A stretch of DNA of 64,000 bases from Erigeron canadensis (lineage: Eukaryota > Streptophyta > Magnoliopsida > Asterales > Asteraceae), in the NCBI RefSeq assembly GCF_010389155.1, contig NC_057766.1, forward strand, positions 30,885,516-30,949,515, written 5' to 3'. The first letter of the stretch is position 1. Every line of letters starts with the position of its first letter. This document shows, piece after piece, positions 1 through 12,722 of this stretch. The notes under the pieces are model-generated. The model had not been told where the DNA came from and made no database searches. It worked only from the letters and a program-made list of their open reading frames with translations. A program made the translations under genes and the position numbers.

Positions 1-1380
1 TTATTAAACAACTTCATGATAACAAGATTTTGTATTTATATAATAAGGGGTTCTATGTAGGCCGAAACCAACAAGATTTAGCACTAACAAATAGGCAAAT
101 GGATGCAACTAACCAATCCTTTGAAAGTCTTCCCCACTAGTTGAACAAACAAGAAAAAGACAGTCATTTTGATATATAGGCCTAAAATTCATCGGACTCA
201 TGGATTTCACTCATTTTTCTTACATATCTCCACCCTCAACCTATTAATTGCTTGTGTATAATATTTGTTTTGAAGCATATTTGGCAATTTCTATAAGCTG
301 CATATAATATTTGTATTTACATAGACCGATGAATACTGAAAAGGCTAATCGAACAAAGTGAAATAACAAACACATCAAACATTTCTAAGATTAGATTCAA
401 AACTGTACTTGACAATTGATACAATCATAATTACTATAAAACAAGCTAGGAAGGGGATTCCTTAAAGTTCTTCCAACTTGAACCGGCATGTGTACCAAGG
501 CAAAACTCTAATGATTTATCTTGTTTCCCTATATTGCTTGCAGACACCAATGTGTAGAGATGACAATCGTGTCATGTCAACATGTTGTGGTAACGATGGA
601 TTGTATACCTCAACTCAAACATTTAATAACTGTTGTCATGAACTTTAATGGTTGAGTCTAATGTAATGAAACATACACAAATATAATACATTCAATAACA
701 AAACTTTGAAATGAATACCCTAAGTAGTTCTTTAATGTATTTACTTGTTTTGGTACAATTTTTTGTGTTGTTAACAAATGTTTTAGGTGCTATTAACGCA
801 ATGTTTTTCTTTAGATTTCAAATTGTTTGGTTGTTGATTCGGTATTGTTTTGCTAATCTGTTCATGCTAGCTGACAAATGCTTGGTTGATGTTTCATTAT
901 AGTAATTGTAGGTTTTTTCGCTATTTTTTAAGTTAAAACTTTAAATAATTCCCACCATCTAATTTTCATTAATCCGCCACTTCATTCTGCACTCATCTAA
1001 CTCGCATTTGCACTTAACGTAGATCACAATCACCCTAAATGGCTGGTGACTATAAAATCACCAACAAATACGAATTGAAAACAACAATTCGACCATATAC
1101 AACTTGGTATCGCAAATTTTGTATTTGGATAATGCGTATTTGTTGTAATGTTTTTGTTTGACACTAAATCAAAAACCTGGTTGAAGAGAGAATCTAAGAT
1201 TGTGGATGTGAGTATATAATATGAATTTAAGACAATGAATGGACTTTAACATGATAATAATTGCAAACGAGTGAAGTGTTAAGCCTTTTAAATATTTGGT
1301 TGGTTTGAACCAAGTCCTATACCAACTACACGTCGTGGGGTATTCTTTTGGTGTCATCCTCATGTGCCCATTGGCATTGG
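1..1380. other. AT-rich intergenic DNA, no gene seen
   Basis: Only short ORFs without recognisable motifs occur on either strand. No splice-consistent coding blocks, RNA gene or clear transposon end was recognised here. Confidence 0.6.
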
Positions 1381-1910
1381 CACTAAGGCCGACAATTTTG
1401 ACACAGAACCTGTTAACACGACACGACCTGTTCTTAACAGGTTTTGTGTTTGACCTTAACAGGTTTCATGTCTTAACAGGTTCGGACTTGTTAAGACCTG
1501 TTAAGATTCATGTTTTAACAGATCCGGACCTGTTAGGACCTGTTAAGACATGTTAAGATTATACATATTTATAAAATACCAAGAATTGATATTATGATTT
1601 GATATATGATTTTTATAAGGTAAGATCTTTATGAACTTTTGTAATGTAAGGATTATTGTCGCTATATAATAGTTGGAATTTGTAAGAATTTTTGTATCCT
1701 TAAGGTTTTTTTTTCAATATTAGTCAAAAATTCTATAATATACATGTTAACAGGTTCCTTAACAGGTCTTAACAGTTGCACCTGTTAATTTTCGTGTCGT
1801 GTTCGTGTTTGAAAAAAATGACATGATTAGTTAACAGGTCGTGTTCGTATTTGACCTTAACAAGTTCGTGTTTTAACAAGTTTCGTGTGACCTGTTATGG
1901 CAACCTTAAT
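1381..1910. repeat. TTAACAGG-rich dispersed repeat (hAT-like MITE)
   Basis: The words TTAACAGG and CCTGTTAA recur many times on both strands around a short AT-rich core, together with AACACGACACGACCTG. The outer parts are inverted relative to each other. Elements rich in this kind of motif are usually non-autonomous hAT-type insertions. Exact ends and a target duplication were not fixed. A short open frame over the left half is a by-product of the repeat words. Confidence 0.5.
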
Positions 1911-3404
1911 TGGCACCACTCATCTATTAATTCTTGGGGGTGTTCTTGGTGAAGCTCAGTTAAGGCTATGAACAAGGAAATCTTCCGTTGGAATGGTGCC
2001 ACACCCCAATTCCACCAATAGTTAAATTAAAAAAGTTATAGTTTTATATAAAATATAACAAATTATTTAAGAAAGAAGTGAGAAATATATATATTATTGT
2101 TGGTAATTAATGTTGCGCTAGTGTGATGCCGTGATGGATATTTATTGATGAAAGAAGGTTAATAAACTCTTTTTTTCTACCCTCTACGTATGTGTGACAA
2201 AGTTTCAAGTAAACATTAGTTATAAGGACTACATCCAATACAAAAATTATAGTTTTTTAGTGGAAGACAAAAAGAAAAACAACATTAATTACTACTGAAA
2301 TTAAAGATAAAAGCATATCGATAGATTAGGAACATATAAAATCGGTCAAAGGGATCCGGAATCCAGATATAAAAGAAAAAAAAAAAAGAAAAAAGAAGGC
2401 AAGTAGCAAATATATAGCAAGATGCAAGTTTCTCTCTAAAAATCAAGATGGTAAATTAGAATTTCGTTGCTCATCTCACTATCTCAGTTATACAGATGTA
2501 AATTGTAACTGTAATTCTCTGATAAATCATTAGTTTGGTGCAAGTTAGGGTATCACTAATCGTTACGGAGCAAAAAATCTACCTGAGTTTTATTACTTAT
2601 TGACTAATGAAAACACTCATAGCACATTTGTATACATGTTAGTGGTCATATAATTAAGATAAATATCTTGCTAAATGCAGCTCTAAAAATGATAGTTAAA
2701 TGCATATAATAGTTATATATTTGCCTTAAAATTCAAAATGCAAGTTTGTAATATAGAAAGATACAATTTTTCATATATGTTAACTACAATGGTTGTATTT
2801 AACATTTTCGATAATTCAGTCGCAAGTTGACCCCCAACTATCTGTTATTGTTTATTCACAATGAGAGTAAAGGCAAAAATAGCAAATCTGTATAAATATC
2901 TTGATTGAAAGCTACCGAGCCTTATCCACGTTTTTATTTTGAGAAATGATAAATATTAAAAACACAGTTATCTAATTTTCACTTTTGATAAATTCGAGAA
3001 AAAATTTTCATGCAAATCTCTAAAAATTAACAATTTCTTGAAATTTATTTTGGAAGAGACTCTTAAGAGCGGACCCGGTTAAAATAACGTATGTTAGACA
3101 TTTTGATATTTGTGATCAATATATACCTTTTAAAAAATATATCTTTTTAAATGATTTTTATCAACAAGTAAATTTATGAATTTTCATTTTTTTTAACATT
3201 CAATTTTTTGGTCTAAGACAATATTTAGAACCTAACTATGGAAATTCAAGGATAAACCACCATAGATTTATCTCCAAAAAATCAAACCCAAAGTCTATGA
3301 ATTCCTTTTATCATCTTATTTCTTGAGTTAGTGATCTTATTGTTAGAATTTTAGTTTAAAGAAAGTATATCATTACTCTTTTGTCTATTAAGACCTATCT
3401 TATT
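1911..3404. other. AT-rich intergenic DNA, no gene seen
   Basis: No coding frame with recognisable content. A short stretch near 3075-3100 (GGTTAAAATAACGTATGTTAGAC-like) resembles the tail of the SINE-like element at 51.25-51.48 kb, so a decayed SINE end may lie here. Confidence 0.45.
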
Positions 3405-3895
3405 GTTATCAAGTCGAGTCGAGCTCGAGCTTAGCAGCTCGAGCTTGACTCAAACCATATTTGTTCGGCTCGACAAATTTTTAGTATGTAGGCTCGAGCT
3501 CGACTCGTTGTACCTATAATATGGCTCGAGCTCGGCTCGAAAAGCTTGAAAAAGGCTCGAGTTTGACTTGTGTCTATAAACATGACTCGAGCTCGGGTCG
3601 AAACTCGGCTCGAAAAGCTTGAAAATATATATCAATTATAACAAATTTTATACAAATAGCCTTTGTATAATTAAAAATTTACTATTTTATAATTATATAT
3701 AAATATTTACATAATGTATGGAAAGCTCAAAAAGCTCGATAAGTATTCGAGCCGAGCTGTGTAAAGCTCGAGCTCGACTCGATAACTATTTCGAGCCTTA
3801 ATTTAGGGCTCGGGCTCAAACTCGATAATAGTTCGACTCGATCGAGTTGAGTTCGAGTTGCTTGATAAATGCTCGACTTGTTGGCAGCCCTATAT
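3405..3895. repeat. GCTCGAG-rich inverted repeat element (hAT-like MITE)
   Basis: GCTCGAG/CTCGAGC and TCGAGTCGAG words are packed in two arms (about 3410-3625 and 3720-3890) separated by an AT-rich centre. The right edge ends with a GGCAGCCCTA-like terminus, the reverse complement of the TAGGGCTG(C/G)CA ends seen on some plant hAT elements. No transposase frame is present, so it would be non-autonomous. Exact ends are uncertain. Confidence 0.5.
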
Positions 3896-4690
3896 GGAGG
3901 CAACTAAATAAAAATCACTGTTCTATCTAAGTAATTCAACAATAAGCTGATTTTTTCGGTCTCATTCACAATCAAAATAAAAATATTTTATTAGCATATG
4001 ATTTATAGTTAATTTTATGCTAACAGTAACTAAAAAAATAAAGAATTTCCAAGATTCATGTATTTTGAAACAAAGGATCCATGATAGAAACCACAAAAAT
4101 GATTGAGATTAGGGGTAGAAAGCTTGTTAGTGGATATATAAAAATATATAACTACTAGTGCTTAGACCCGGGGCAGTCTCAAAATATATTAATTAAAGCT
4201 ACAAAATTGGAATTCAAGTATATTAAATCCCTATGACCAATATCACAATTTAATCAATACGAAAATTAAAGAAGGAAACATATGAAAATTAACTCCATAT
4301 AAATATTGATTCCAGTTTACCTTTTTTTTCAACTTTAGTTAAATAAAATTTGCAATGTGTTATATTTGAACTTACTACAAATACAAACAATAATTTTAGA
4401 CTAAACGATTTAAAGTTAAGCTCAACAAAAAGATAAACAAAAAGTGTAAAGTATATAATTTGAAGAATATATACTAATTAATCAACAAAAACCATCTCGA
4501 ACGTTTTGATTTTCTTCTGGTTGTTCCATTCCAAAACAGTCCATACATGCACAACACGGGGTCATAGATGATGGTTAACATGTGTTGGCTTAAAATCTTT
4601 AAGATGAACTAATATAGTCTTATTTTTTTTATTATTGAAGAAGAAGGCATAATGAACCTATAATGGACAACAAACTAAAGTAAAAGAGAT
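3896..4690. other. AT-rich intergenic DNA, no gene seen
   Basis: No coding potential, RNA gene or transposon end recognised. Confidence 0.5.
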
Positions 4691-4735
4691 ATAATAATAA
4701 CAATAACAATAACAATAACAATAACAATAATAATA
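4691..4735. repeat. Microsatellite, (AATAAC)n grading into (AAT)n
   Basis: About five AATAAC/ATAACA units flanked by AAT repeats. The short reverse-strand ORF that reads through it as alternating Tyr and Cys is an artefact. Confidence 0.85.
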
Positions 4736-5172
4736 ATTTAAGTTCATAATATATTTAATTTCATAAAAGTGATGATCTTTAAAAATTAAAAAAATGTTAC
4801 CTGGTATATGAGGAGGTCGAACCATTTGGTAGTCGACTTTTTTTTTTTGGTCGTAGGTTTTTTTTGTTGGTAAAAAAATTTTTGCTAGTTTTTTCCTATG
4901 TTGTATGGGGAAATGATCCGTACTGCAGACTTTACCTAAGCTTAGGTACTGCCACATTAAAAAAAGTTACATATTAAACCTTTAAATTTAATAAACATAC
5001 ATAACCCCCTTGAATTTTACATAAACTCCCCCTGAATTTTACATAATCACCCCCTGCTTTACCTAAGATAGGTACTGCATACTTTACCTAACCTTTCCCC
5101 ATGTTGTATATATATAAATATAATATAATTTTTGGGAGACTTTTAAGGATAAAATTATTGTTTTATTAATAA

Positions 5173-8100
5173 CGAGAGCAAGTACTCGCGCATTGCGATG
5201 GTGAGATGGTGTGGGTGATAGATCATAAAGTGTGATAGATCATACAATGTGATATCCAAATGCCTTAACTGTACGGGTTCCGTCATCAGATTTAAAAATT
5301 CGTCGAAAGTATATTGAATGACATCTCTAATGAAAGAGCATAAAACTTTAAGAAACACTCATATAATTTTTATTATTTATCGATGTACGATTTTCGAGAT
5401 AAAAGATTTTTTGAATGAATTGGATGAATAAATGATTTATGGAGGAAAGAGAAAAAAAAATTATTGGTTGAGATTTAAGGAGAGAGAGAAAGGGGATTAT
5501 AGTTATTTTAGATAAATATATAATAGATAGAGGGACATTTTGGGAAAGTATATGTTGAAATTTAAAATTTAGACAGAGAGAATTTGCGTTATAATATTGG
5601 AACGCCCCAAACCATATTAACTCGAAAGGCATACAATCATTTGAAAACTCATGTTAAACAAGCTAGACAATTTTATACTTAGAAAATTTAAGCCAATTTT
5701 CGCCAAAAATTAAAGTTCTCAAATTTGAAAAATGACAAATTGAACCTCCTTAGAATGTTAATATAAGTCTATTGTATGAGTTTCAGGTCCCGGAAAGGTC
5801 AAACGAAGCCTCAGTAAAAAAATGTAAAAAATTACAGAGGAGCACGGCTCTTGTGTCCTGCAGAGGCCGTCCACAAGAGTCGTCCTCTGCACAAAGGCCG
5901 TCCTCTTCAGGTTTCGTACTTTTGACACTTTGAACAACTTTCGACCCTTTTTCTTAAAACCGAGCTTCCGACGACTGATTAGCAACTTAGTTTTGACATA
6001 AATCAACTAACACAACATTTCTAAAAGTCTCCATATCATCCATTTATACAAACCAAGTTTATACAAGTAAATGGGTCATCTTACCCATTTTGACGCTTTT
6101 TAAGTCAAAATACAAGTTTTGCAAATTCATGGAACCACACTTGACCATTTACAGAAATTTGACAATAGAATGATCATCAAAACAAAATGTACCAAGAGCC
6201 ATAAGGAGAGGGATGACTAAGCCTCTAAACCACAAGATTGTCATTCATCCATGAATGACCTAAATACCTCCAAGTCTTGCAAAATCCTTACTTCTAATAC
6301 TTCAAGCTTTAAATCAACAACTAGTTCCTTCTTCCGGAATTACCTATAAAAATGGTAAACAACTAAAAAGTAAGCGAATGCTTAGTGAATAAACTTGCAT
6401 ACAAATATACATACGAAGGAGGGCAAAAACACAAAAGACTATCGCATGTAGCCAATGATACCGTCATATCATCACTTGCATACTCACTTTTGCGCTAACA
6501 AAACATACATGGATCCATATACGCTAAACAATCATCAACATGATTAACTATCGGGATTCTTAGGCCCCGGAGGTTCTTAGGCCTCATAAACACTATGTCC
6601 CACATGGGCTTAACGCCAAACCAATTACCATGCTTGGAACATTCACATCTCATGGTAATTGGCCCAACGTATACATAAAGGTATGCAAATATACCCACCT
6701 CCTCCGCGACAACCAAAATCATAACTCAAGAAGACCGCATGAACATAAAACATGTATGCTTCAACCTAGCAACAAATCACAACGCATATAGGATCATCAA
6801 TCACATACTAGGCCATCTAGCCATAATCACTAACATTTCAACACCCAACCCATCATTTACAATTTTATATTAATCTTGGGTTGGTTCACATAACATGTAT
6901 CTCTTATATCATTTTCAATTGGCGAAGAGTTACTTTCGTACCAAAATCGTCATTAACATATTTGACCTAGCAGACTTCAAACAAGCATAACTCAAGTTCT
7001 ACTTACTATTTTAACATGATTTCAGTGGCCAAATTTTCATGACACATACACCTACCTTTTATCTTTAGTGACCAATATGTGAATTGTCCTTCAAAGGTGA
7101 CTTCTGGTCGTTTTACAAATCAAAACTGCTGCTGTTAAACAGCTTTGACCCTACTGCCTTCAAATGACCATAAATTGAGTTCTACACCATATATTGACCT
7201 CATTCCAGTGGCCACTTTTTCTTAACACATTTAGGTACATTTTATATTCAGTGACCAAGATATGAATTAACTTGCAAGAATGTATTTTACCCGTTTTAAC
7301 AACAGACACCAGAATCATTTTTGCTGAAAGATCAACATTGCGCCACTGGATTCAAAAATTCATATATAGAGTTCTACTTCGTCTTTTTAACTCATTTCAG
7401 TGGAAAAATTTACTTAACACAATAAACTACATTTTCTTTTTAGGACTCAACAAGTGAAAATGCTATCATGAAGGTGTTTAACTCGTTTCAAACTCAGGGA
7501 CAGAATCTGTCCAACATTGTTCTTACTAGTATTCATCAAAACCTTCATGCAACCCAACTAAGAACTCTAAATTTTATTAAATTACAATAACCCTAACTTG
7601 TATTATAGCAATTAACTCATTTTTATGAAAACCCCCAAATTCTAAATAAAAAGATAGTTGCATGAACCCTAATTTCTAAAGGAAAACAAGAATTAGGTTA
7701 AAGGAAAAATTATTACCTTCAAGATTAGGAAATTGGAAATTAAGATGGAAATCACAATCATCATTTTCTTTCTCTCTTTTATTTTCAGCCCATACACACA
7801 CAATCCCATACTCTCAATCTCTCCCAAATTATTCGCTTTGATGTTAAGATTATTATTATTTACATAGGAATTTGATTAATTGACTTGGAATTATGAAAGT
7901 TCCTAGATGAATATGAGATGTAAGGTGAAGAAATTTGGTAGAATAATGAGTAGAAGAATTTGGAAGAAAATGGGGGTGAGTCATAAAATGAGAAATGACT
8001 GGCACTCCTCCTGAGTGTCATGCCTCTAATACATAAAAATGGTATTTTTCGTTTCGTCCGCTATCCGCTAATGTTCCAACTAATTTAACCACATATCTAA

Positions 8101-8197
8101 AAATAAAATACTATGAAATTATTTTAATGTCAAAACTATAATAAATGTTAATTTTCATTGGTCTAAAAAATATAGGATGTTACAAATATAGTATAGA
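5173..8197 (-). mobile_element. Helitron-like non-autonomous element, split by a solo LTR
   Basis: Read on the minus strand it starts with TCTATACT (right end, 8197) and ends with a GCGCGAGTACTTGCTCTCG-type terminus (left end, 5173). This matches the TC start and GC-rich CTAG-like end of the clearer copy at 24.89-25.15 kb, but the terminal CTAG has become CTCG. Without the inserted solo LTR the element is about 0.43 kb and codes for nothing. The insertion broke the TATAATATAGTATAGA terminus, so the Helitron-like copy is older than the LTR. Assignment rests on end similarity only. Confidence 0.4.
5598..8184 (+). mobile_element. Solo LTR, about 2.6 kb, with 5 bp target duplication
   Basis: The block starts TGGAACGCCCCAAACC and ends GGATGTTACA, flanked on both sides by AATAT (5593-5597 and 8185-8189). 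This is the target-site duplication of an LTR element. TGTAACxCCC...GTTACA ends are typical of large plant LTR retrotransposons; the first bases here look mutated. No gag or pol lies inside or beside it, so it is probably a solo LTR left by recombination. A related, more damaged copy lies at about 47.95-49.2 kb. A patch near 7030-7430 repeats a 'TTCAGTGGCC' module two to three times. Confidence 0.65.
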
Positions 8198-9254
8198 TAA
8201 GGTTGGCCTTTAGATTTAATAATTAAAAGAATATTTAAAAAATAGAGGATTAATGAGAAGAGAGTTTTAGGCTAAAAGAGGAGGATTAGGGGTGTCATAT
8301 GTACCTCTAACCTCCTCATTTAGTTATTATAGATAAATAGATTTTACCTCATTATATATATAAAATTTTTTCATTACTAATTATACTATTAGTGTTCTTT
8401 TGCGTCTGAGTAATGTTTGATTTTCTATAAAGATAAGTTTTGTTTATAAATCATTTTTAAATCAAAAAAGAAATTACATTGTCATGGGAAGTCCTTGTTA
8501 ATGAGTTAGGGTATAAGAGTTTTTTCTAGCATTTAGTTGGTTTCCACCAGAACGGTAGTGGAACTTTCATCGCCAGTCATGCCCTCAGATTGACTGTGCT
8601 GGTGACGTGGTCGATCTCTACCAGACGATGAACAGGCATGTCGCTAAGTCTAATTACCATTGATATTAAAAAAAAAATTACTTTGTCATATGAATTCTAT
8701 CAACTTTATCTAACACAATGAAAGAAATCTAATAAATTATTAAAATAACCGGTACCTTGAGTTGTGATGGAGTCTATTCGAAAAAGAAAAAAAAAATTCT
8801 ACTTTTTTGGTAATCAACACATTTTGAGTCATAAATTATAATATCATCATTAATAGAGATGGTCTAATAACACATGTGGTTATAGGTCACTTTCTCGTAT
8901 GAAAAGCAACTAATATAAAAAATGATTCTTTTAATTTTGTTTACCTGGATATATTATTTTTTTAAAAGGATTTTATTGTTCAGATAATCTATGGTTGGTA
9001 CTAATTTATATATCAATATTGAATTGATATTGATATTTAAGTTTTTTAAGTTTACTTATAAAGTAACGAAATTACTTGACAAAAATAGACATATTTCATT
9101 TGAATACTTAAGTTTTGGCACACAGGTTTCATAATTTATAAGCATAATATTTACTCGACGAAAGTAAATAGTTCTTGGTGGTTTTTGCATGTCATTTGAT
9201 AGCTGAAAAGATAACCTTAAATTACGTTTTGTAAAACATGATTGAAATTTCACA
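8198..9254. other. AT-rich intergenic DNA, no gene seen
   Basis: A less AT-rich patch at about 8535-8645 (ACCAGAACGGTAGTGG...CTGGTGACGTGG) stands out from its surroundings but shows no recognisable product. Confidence 0.45.
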
Positions 9255-9470
9255 ATTAAATTTATAAAAATATAAAGTTATAATATGTGAAATGAGTTAA
9301 TTACACTAGTAATTTAAGGTCATAATTTATAAAATAAAAATATAAAGTTATAATATATGAAATGAGTTAATTACACTAGTAATTTAAGGTCATAATTTAT
9401 AAAAATATAAAGTAATAATATAGTAAATTTTCATATATATTTTTAAACTTATAAAAATATAAAGTCATAA
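9255..9470. repeat. Tandem duplication, about 82 bp period
   Basis: A unit containing ATATAAAGTTATAATAT and GAGTTAATTACACTAG occurs nearly identically at about 9262 and 9344, with a third partial copy after 9405. Confidence 0.7.
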
Positions 9471-9828
9471 TCGTGTTATTAGGTTTAGTTATCGGTTCAA
9501 TTCCAAGTATATCATCTTTTGTTTAATTCCAAAGTCTGTTAAGTAAAATGAAAAAAACATGTATGCCCAACTCATAATCTTCCACCTATTTAAAAAAATT
9601 AATTTCACAAATGGCCCTTGTAGTTGTTAGAAATGAGCATTGCACCCCGTGCTTTCTTTTTATTACCGAGTATATAACAGCTTGTCTTAATATTTACAGT
9701 TCTAGATTCTAATTTGTTTTATCGCATTCTCACATTTCTCAGCTCAAAATTGGCAATACAAATATAAGTTGTTCAACAGGAAGTCATTCTTAAACGGAAC
9801 AAGGTTCCTAAAAAGTTTTGGGGTTTGC

Positions 9829-9960
9829 TAAATACAGCCCTAAGGTGCATAAATTGTTTGTACATTTACCATTAAAATCAGGGGCGAGCTTTTAATACGG
9901 AAGATACAAGTTTTTTTTTCCATGTTAAATACAGCCCTAAGAGCTGTATTTAGCATTTCC
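9829..9960. mobile_element. MITE with TGCTAAATACAGC inverted ends
   Basis: The left end GGTTTGCTAAATACAGCCC and the right end, whose reverse complement is GGGAAATGCTAAATACAGC, form terminal inverted repeats about 130 bp apart. There is no coding capacity. The class (Stowaway- or hAT-like) was not settled. Confidence 0.6.
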
Positions 9961-10359
9961 CAAAAGTTTTTAGTAAAAACAATTCGTACAATTTGGCCCA
10001 ATTTATTCTAGATAGTAGTTTGACGACTAACACCTGCATTTGTATCACACAACAGTATCAAGAGCTGGTATAGCACAGGATGACAACATGCCTATATAAA
10101 AAACGATAAATTTTTCAGATAATCTTTAAAGTTTCGACTGTAAATCATTTTCTTTCACAAATACCAACAATTGGCAACAATTGTACATATTAAAGTACAT
10201 ATTTTACAGCAAATCCTTATTAACTTAACTTTTATCCTGACTATATGTAACAAATAACACTGATGACTTGAACCCAAATCAGGAAACGAGTAATTTCCTA
10301 GAATGTTTCATCACAATACCTTGTGTAATAAGTCATACAGGATGCAGGCGTCCTGAACA

Positions 10360-12722
10360 CTATGAATGTAGATACCCTTTGGCTTCCAAATAAGAAATCA
10401 CTTTCTCCGCCATAGCCTCAGGTGGAGGACAGACCTCTCCCTCTTGTTGTAATACAATCTGTACAAAGAGGTTCCATTTAAAATTTTAGATTGAACCATA
10501 ACTAATGGTTGTTGCTATGTCTTTTCAATATCCAAGTCTTGAATTATTTCTATTTTCCAATGAATCTCTTTAGATATGAAGATACGTAGAGGGCAGAGGC
10601 ATATGCCAAAAAGAGGATCAATTAAGTACTATGCAGGACTTCGAAAATGGAATACTTTTAAGACCACAATTAAATTTACAAGGCAGCATGTCGCATACAC
10701 TAAATTCTGAAGACTCTACAGTGGTACTCCATACCAAAGAAATGAAACATGTCCATTTTAGGTTGCCCCAAAAAGGTAGTACTCTACAGCATTTTCTATT
10801 TTTGCAAGTTTCCAACCCAGACTTATTAGTTTATCATTTTATCAAAGATATTATCGGTTGTGTCTTATCAGAGGCAATATAGGCTTCCGATTATTAGTCC
10901 AGGGTCTAGAAATCTTACTAAATTACGTATCAAGACAAAATCAGCAACTTTTAAACAGAGGGAGTATGATTAAAAGTATGACTACCTCAGAATTTAGAGG
11001 CGCTTCGTATGGGTCATCAATCCCAGTAAAACCTGTAAAAGTGATAGTGTTAGTATAAGCCATGAACTTAAGTCAATAATCAAACAAAACCAAGTCAGAT
11101 AAAAATAAAAACACCCGAATTAACCGCTAATGAATCACAATTGACCACACCATTGATTGTGTATGGAATAAATAAGGTTACTCTTTCGAATTATAGATTT
11201 AAATATGGAAAGTATCCTGGGCCCCTCGATCATTTATCACTAGGTCCATGATGGAAACAAGGCCAGTCATCAATAACTCAATATAGATGTAGTAAGCATA
11301 TGCACATTTCAAGTTTACCTTTAATCTTTCCAGCCCGTGCGAGCTTGTATAAGCCTTTTGGATCCCGAGCCTCACATACACATAGAGGGATATCCATGAA
11401 TACCTGTTAATTACAAGCAAATTTTACCAAGCAGCACAAGTATAACTTTACCAAGCAGCGCTAGTATAATAAAAACAAACCTCAATAAAATCTCCATCTG
11501 GAAGTATAGATCGACAAGCATCACGGTCTTTTCTATAGGGAGATATCACACTAGCTATGCAAATAAGTCCAGCATCCGCAAACAGCTTAGCCACCTCACC
11601 TATAATAAAATCACATAATTAGAATACACAACCATATCAAAACTAAATTTTGAAGCTAAATAAAAAAACTCATTAAACTCCCCTAAACAAAGAACCTACC
11701 AATCCTTCTTATATTCTCGGCACGATCCTCTGCTTTAAAAGTAAGATCACAATTAAGACCATGCCTAACATTATCACCATCAAGGACATATGTCAACTTC
11801 CCTTGAGCATGTAACGCCCTAATTAACGCACAAGCGACAGTGCTCTTTCCTAAAGTAACCATGATAAAGTTAATCACTTTACTCCTCCTATATTTATAGG
11901 AAGTAACATATGTATCAAAATGCATTAAACTCGCCGTGTTTTGTTATTATATGTATCCAACTTTCAAAACACTACCAATTTTCACTATTATATGTCTGTA
12001 ACGGATAAGAATACTCTAAAGTTGCTTCAACTTTATAGGTAAAGTTGGTGCAACTTGACCCATTAAATTAAAATCAATGACCAAGATTCAAACTTGAATT
12101 TTTAATCTCAACCATTGATTTTAATCCAATGGTTCAAATAGAGGATCTCTATCCGTTTGTCAGCTTACATGGATAAAAAAACACCGATAAAAACAAAAGT
12201 TTGATATGTACAATACAAAGTTTAATACATTTTCATGAACTTAAAATATTTTTAGAAAAATGTGAAAAACAAACCTGAACCACTAAGGCCAGTAATCCAA
12301 ATAACACAACCTTTTTGATTAAGCAATTCTTGTCTATCCATTTTATCAACTGAACATTTATGCCATAGAATATTCTTCTTCATAGATCCCCTTTCATTTG
12401 CACATGTTTCTTCAAAGAATTCAACAATATATAATCATTCAAATATATATATATCGATACAAAAAATGTAATGATATAAAAGGATATATATATATATACC
12501 ATTGGAATCAACAGCATCAGGTGGATTAGGTTTGAAATCAACGAATGAAGAAGGCATTCTCTCCATTGCTGCTTTAATTGGCGCCAAATTCATACAGCCT
12601 GATGACGTCATGTTCCGTCGCCGGAGATTTATAAACCCTAGCTTTGTCGGTGGGGAGGATGATGAGTCAGCAAACTCGGAAATGAGTTTCAATGTAAGAT
12701 TCGCAGAAGATGCCGCCGTCAT
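10360..12722 (-). CDS. APK: Adenylyl-sulfate (APS) kinase, plastid type, 7 exons
   Basis: Makes PAPS from APS and ATP, the sulfate donor for sulfation reactions. Exons, all with GT-AG junctions: 12722-12500, 12409-12275, 11849-11700, 11599-11481, 11403-11319, 11032-10986, 10458-10360; total 858 nt, 285 aa. Residues 1-60 are Ser/Ala-rich and basic, like a chloroplast transit peptide. The P-loop GLSGSGKST is at 115-123, followed by [11 protein letters not shown], the [15 protein letters not shown] block, [25 protein letters not shown] and a short C-terminal helix. Cys77, Cys93 and Cys109 lie in the linker before the P-loop, where Arabidopsis APK1 carries its regulatory disulfide; which pair corresponds is not resolved. 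One oddity is Cys in HGLNCDL, where I expect Arg or Lys. The start is the only ATG that opens the transit peptide. Intact as far as seen. Confidence 0.93.

Noticed and set aside
4658..4957. Minus-strand ORF of 99 codons with a Tyr/Cys repeat
   Set aside because: The repeat is the translation of the AATAAC microsatellite; no other coding sign.
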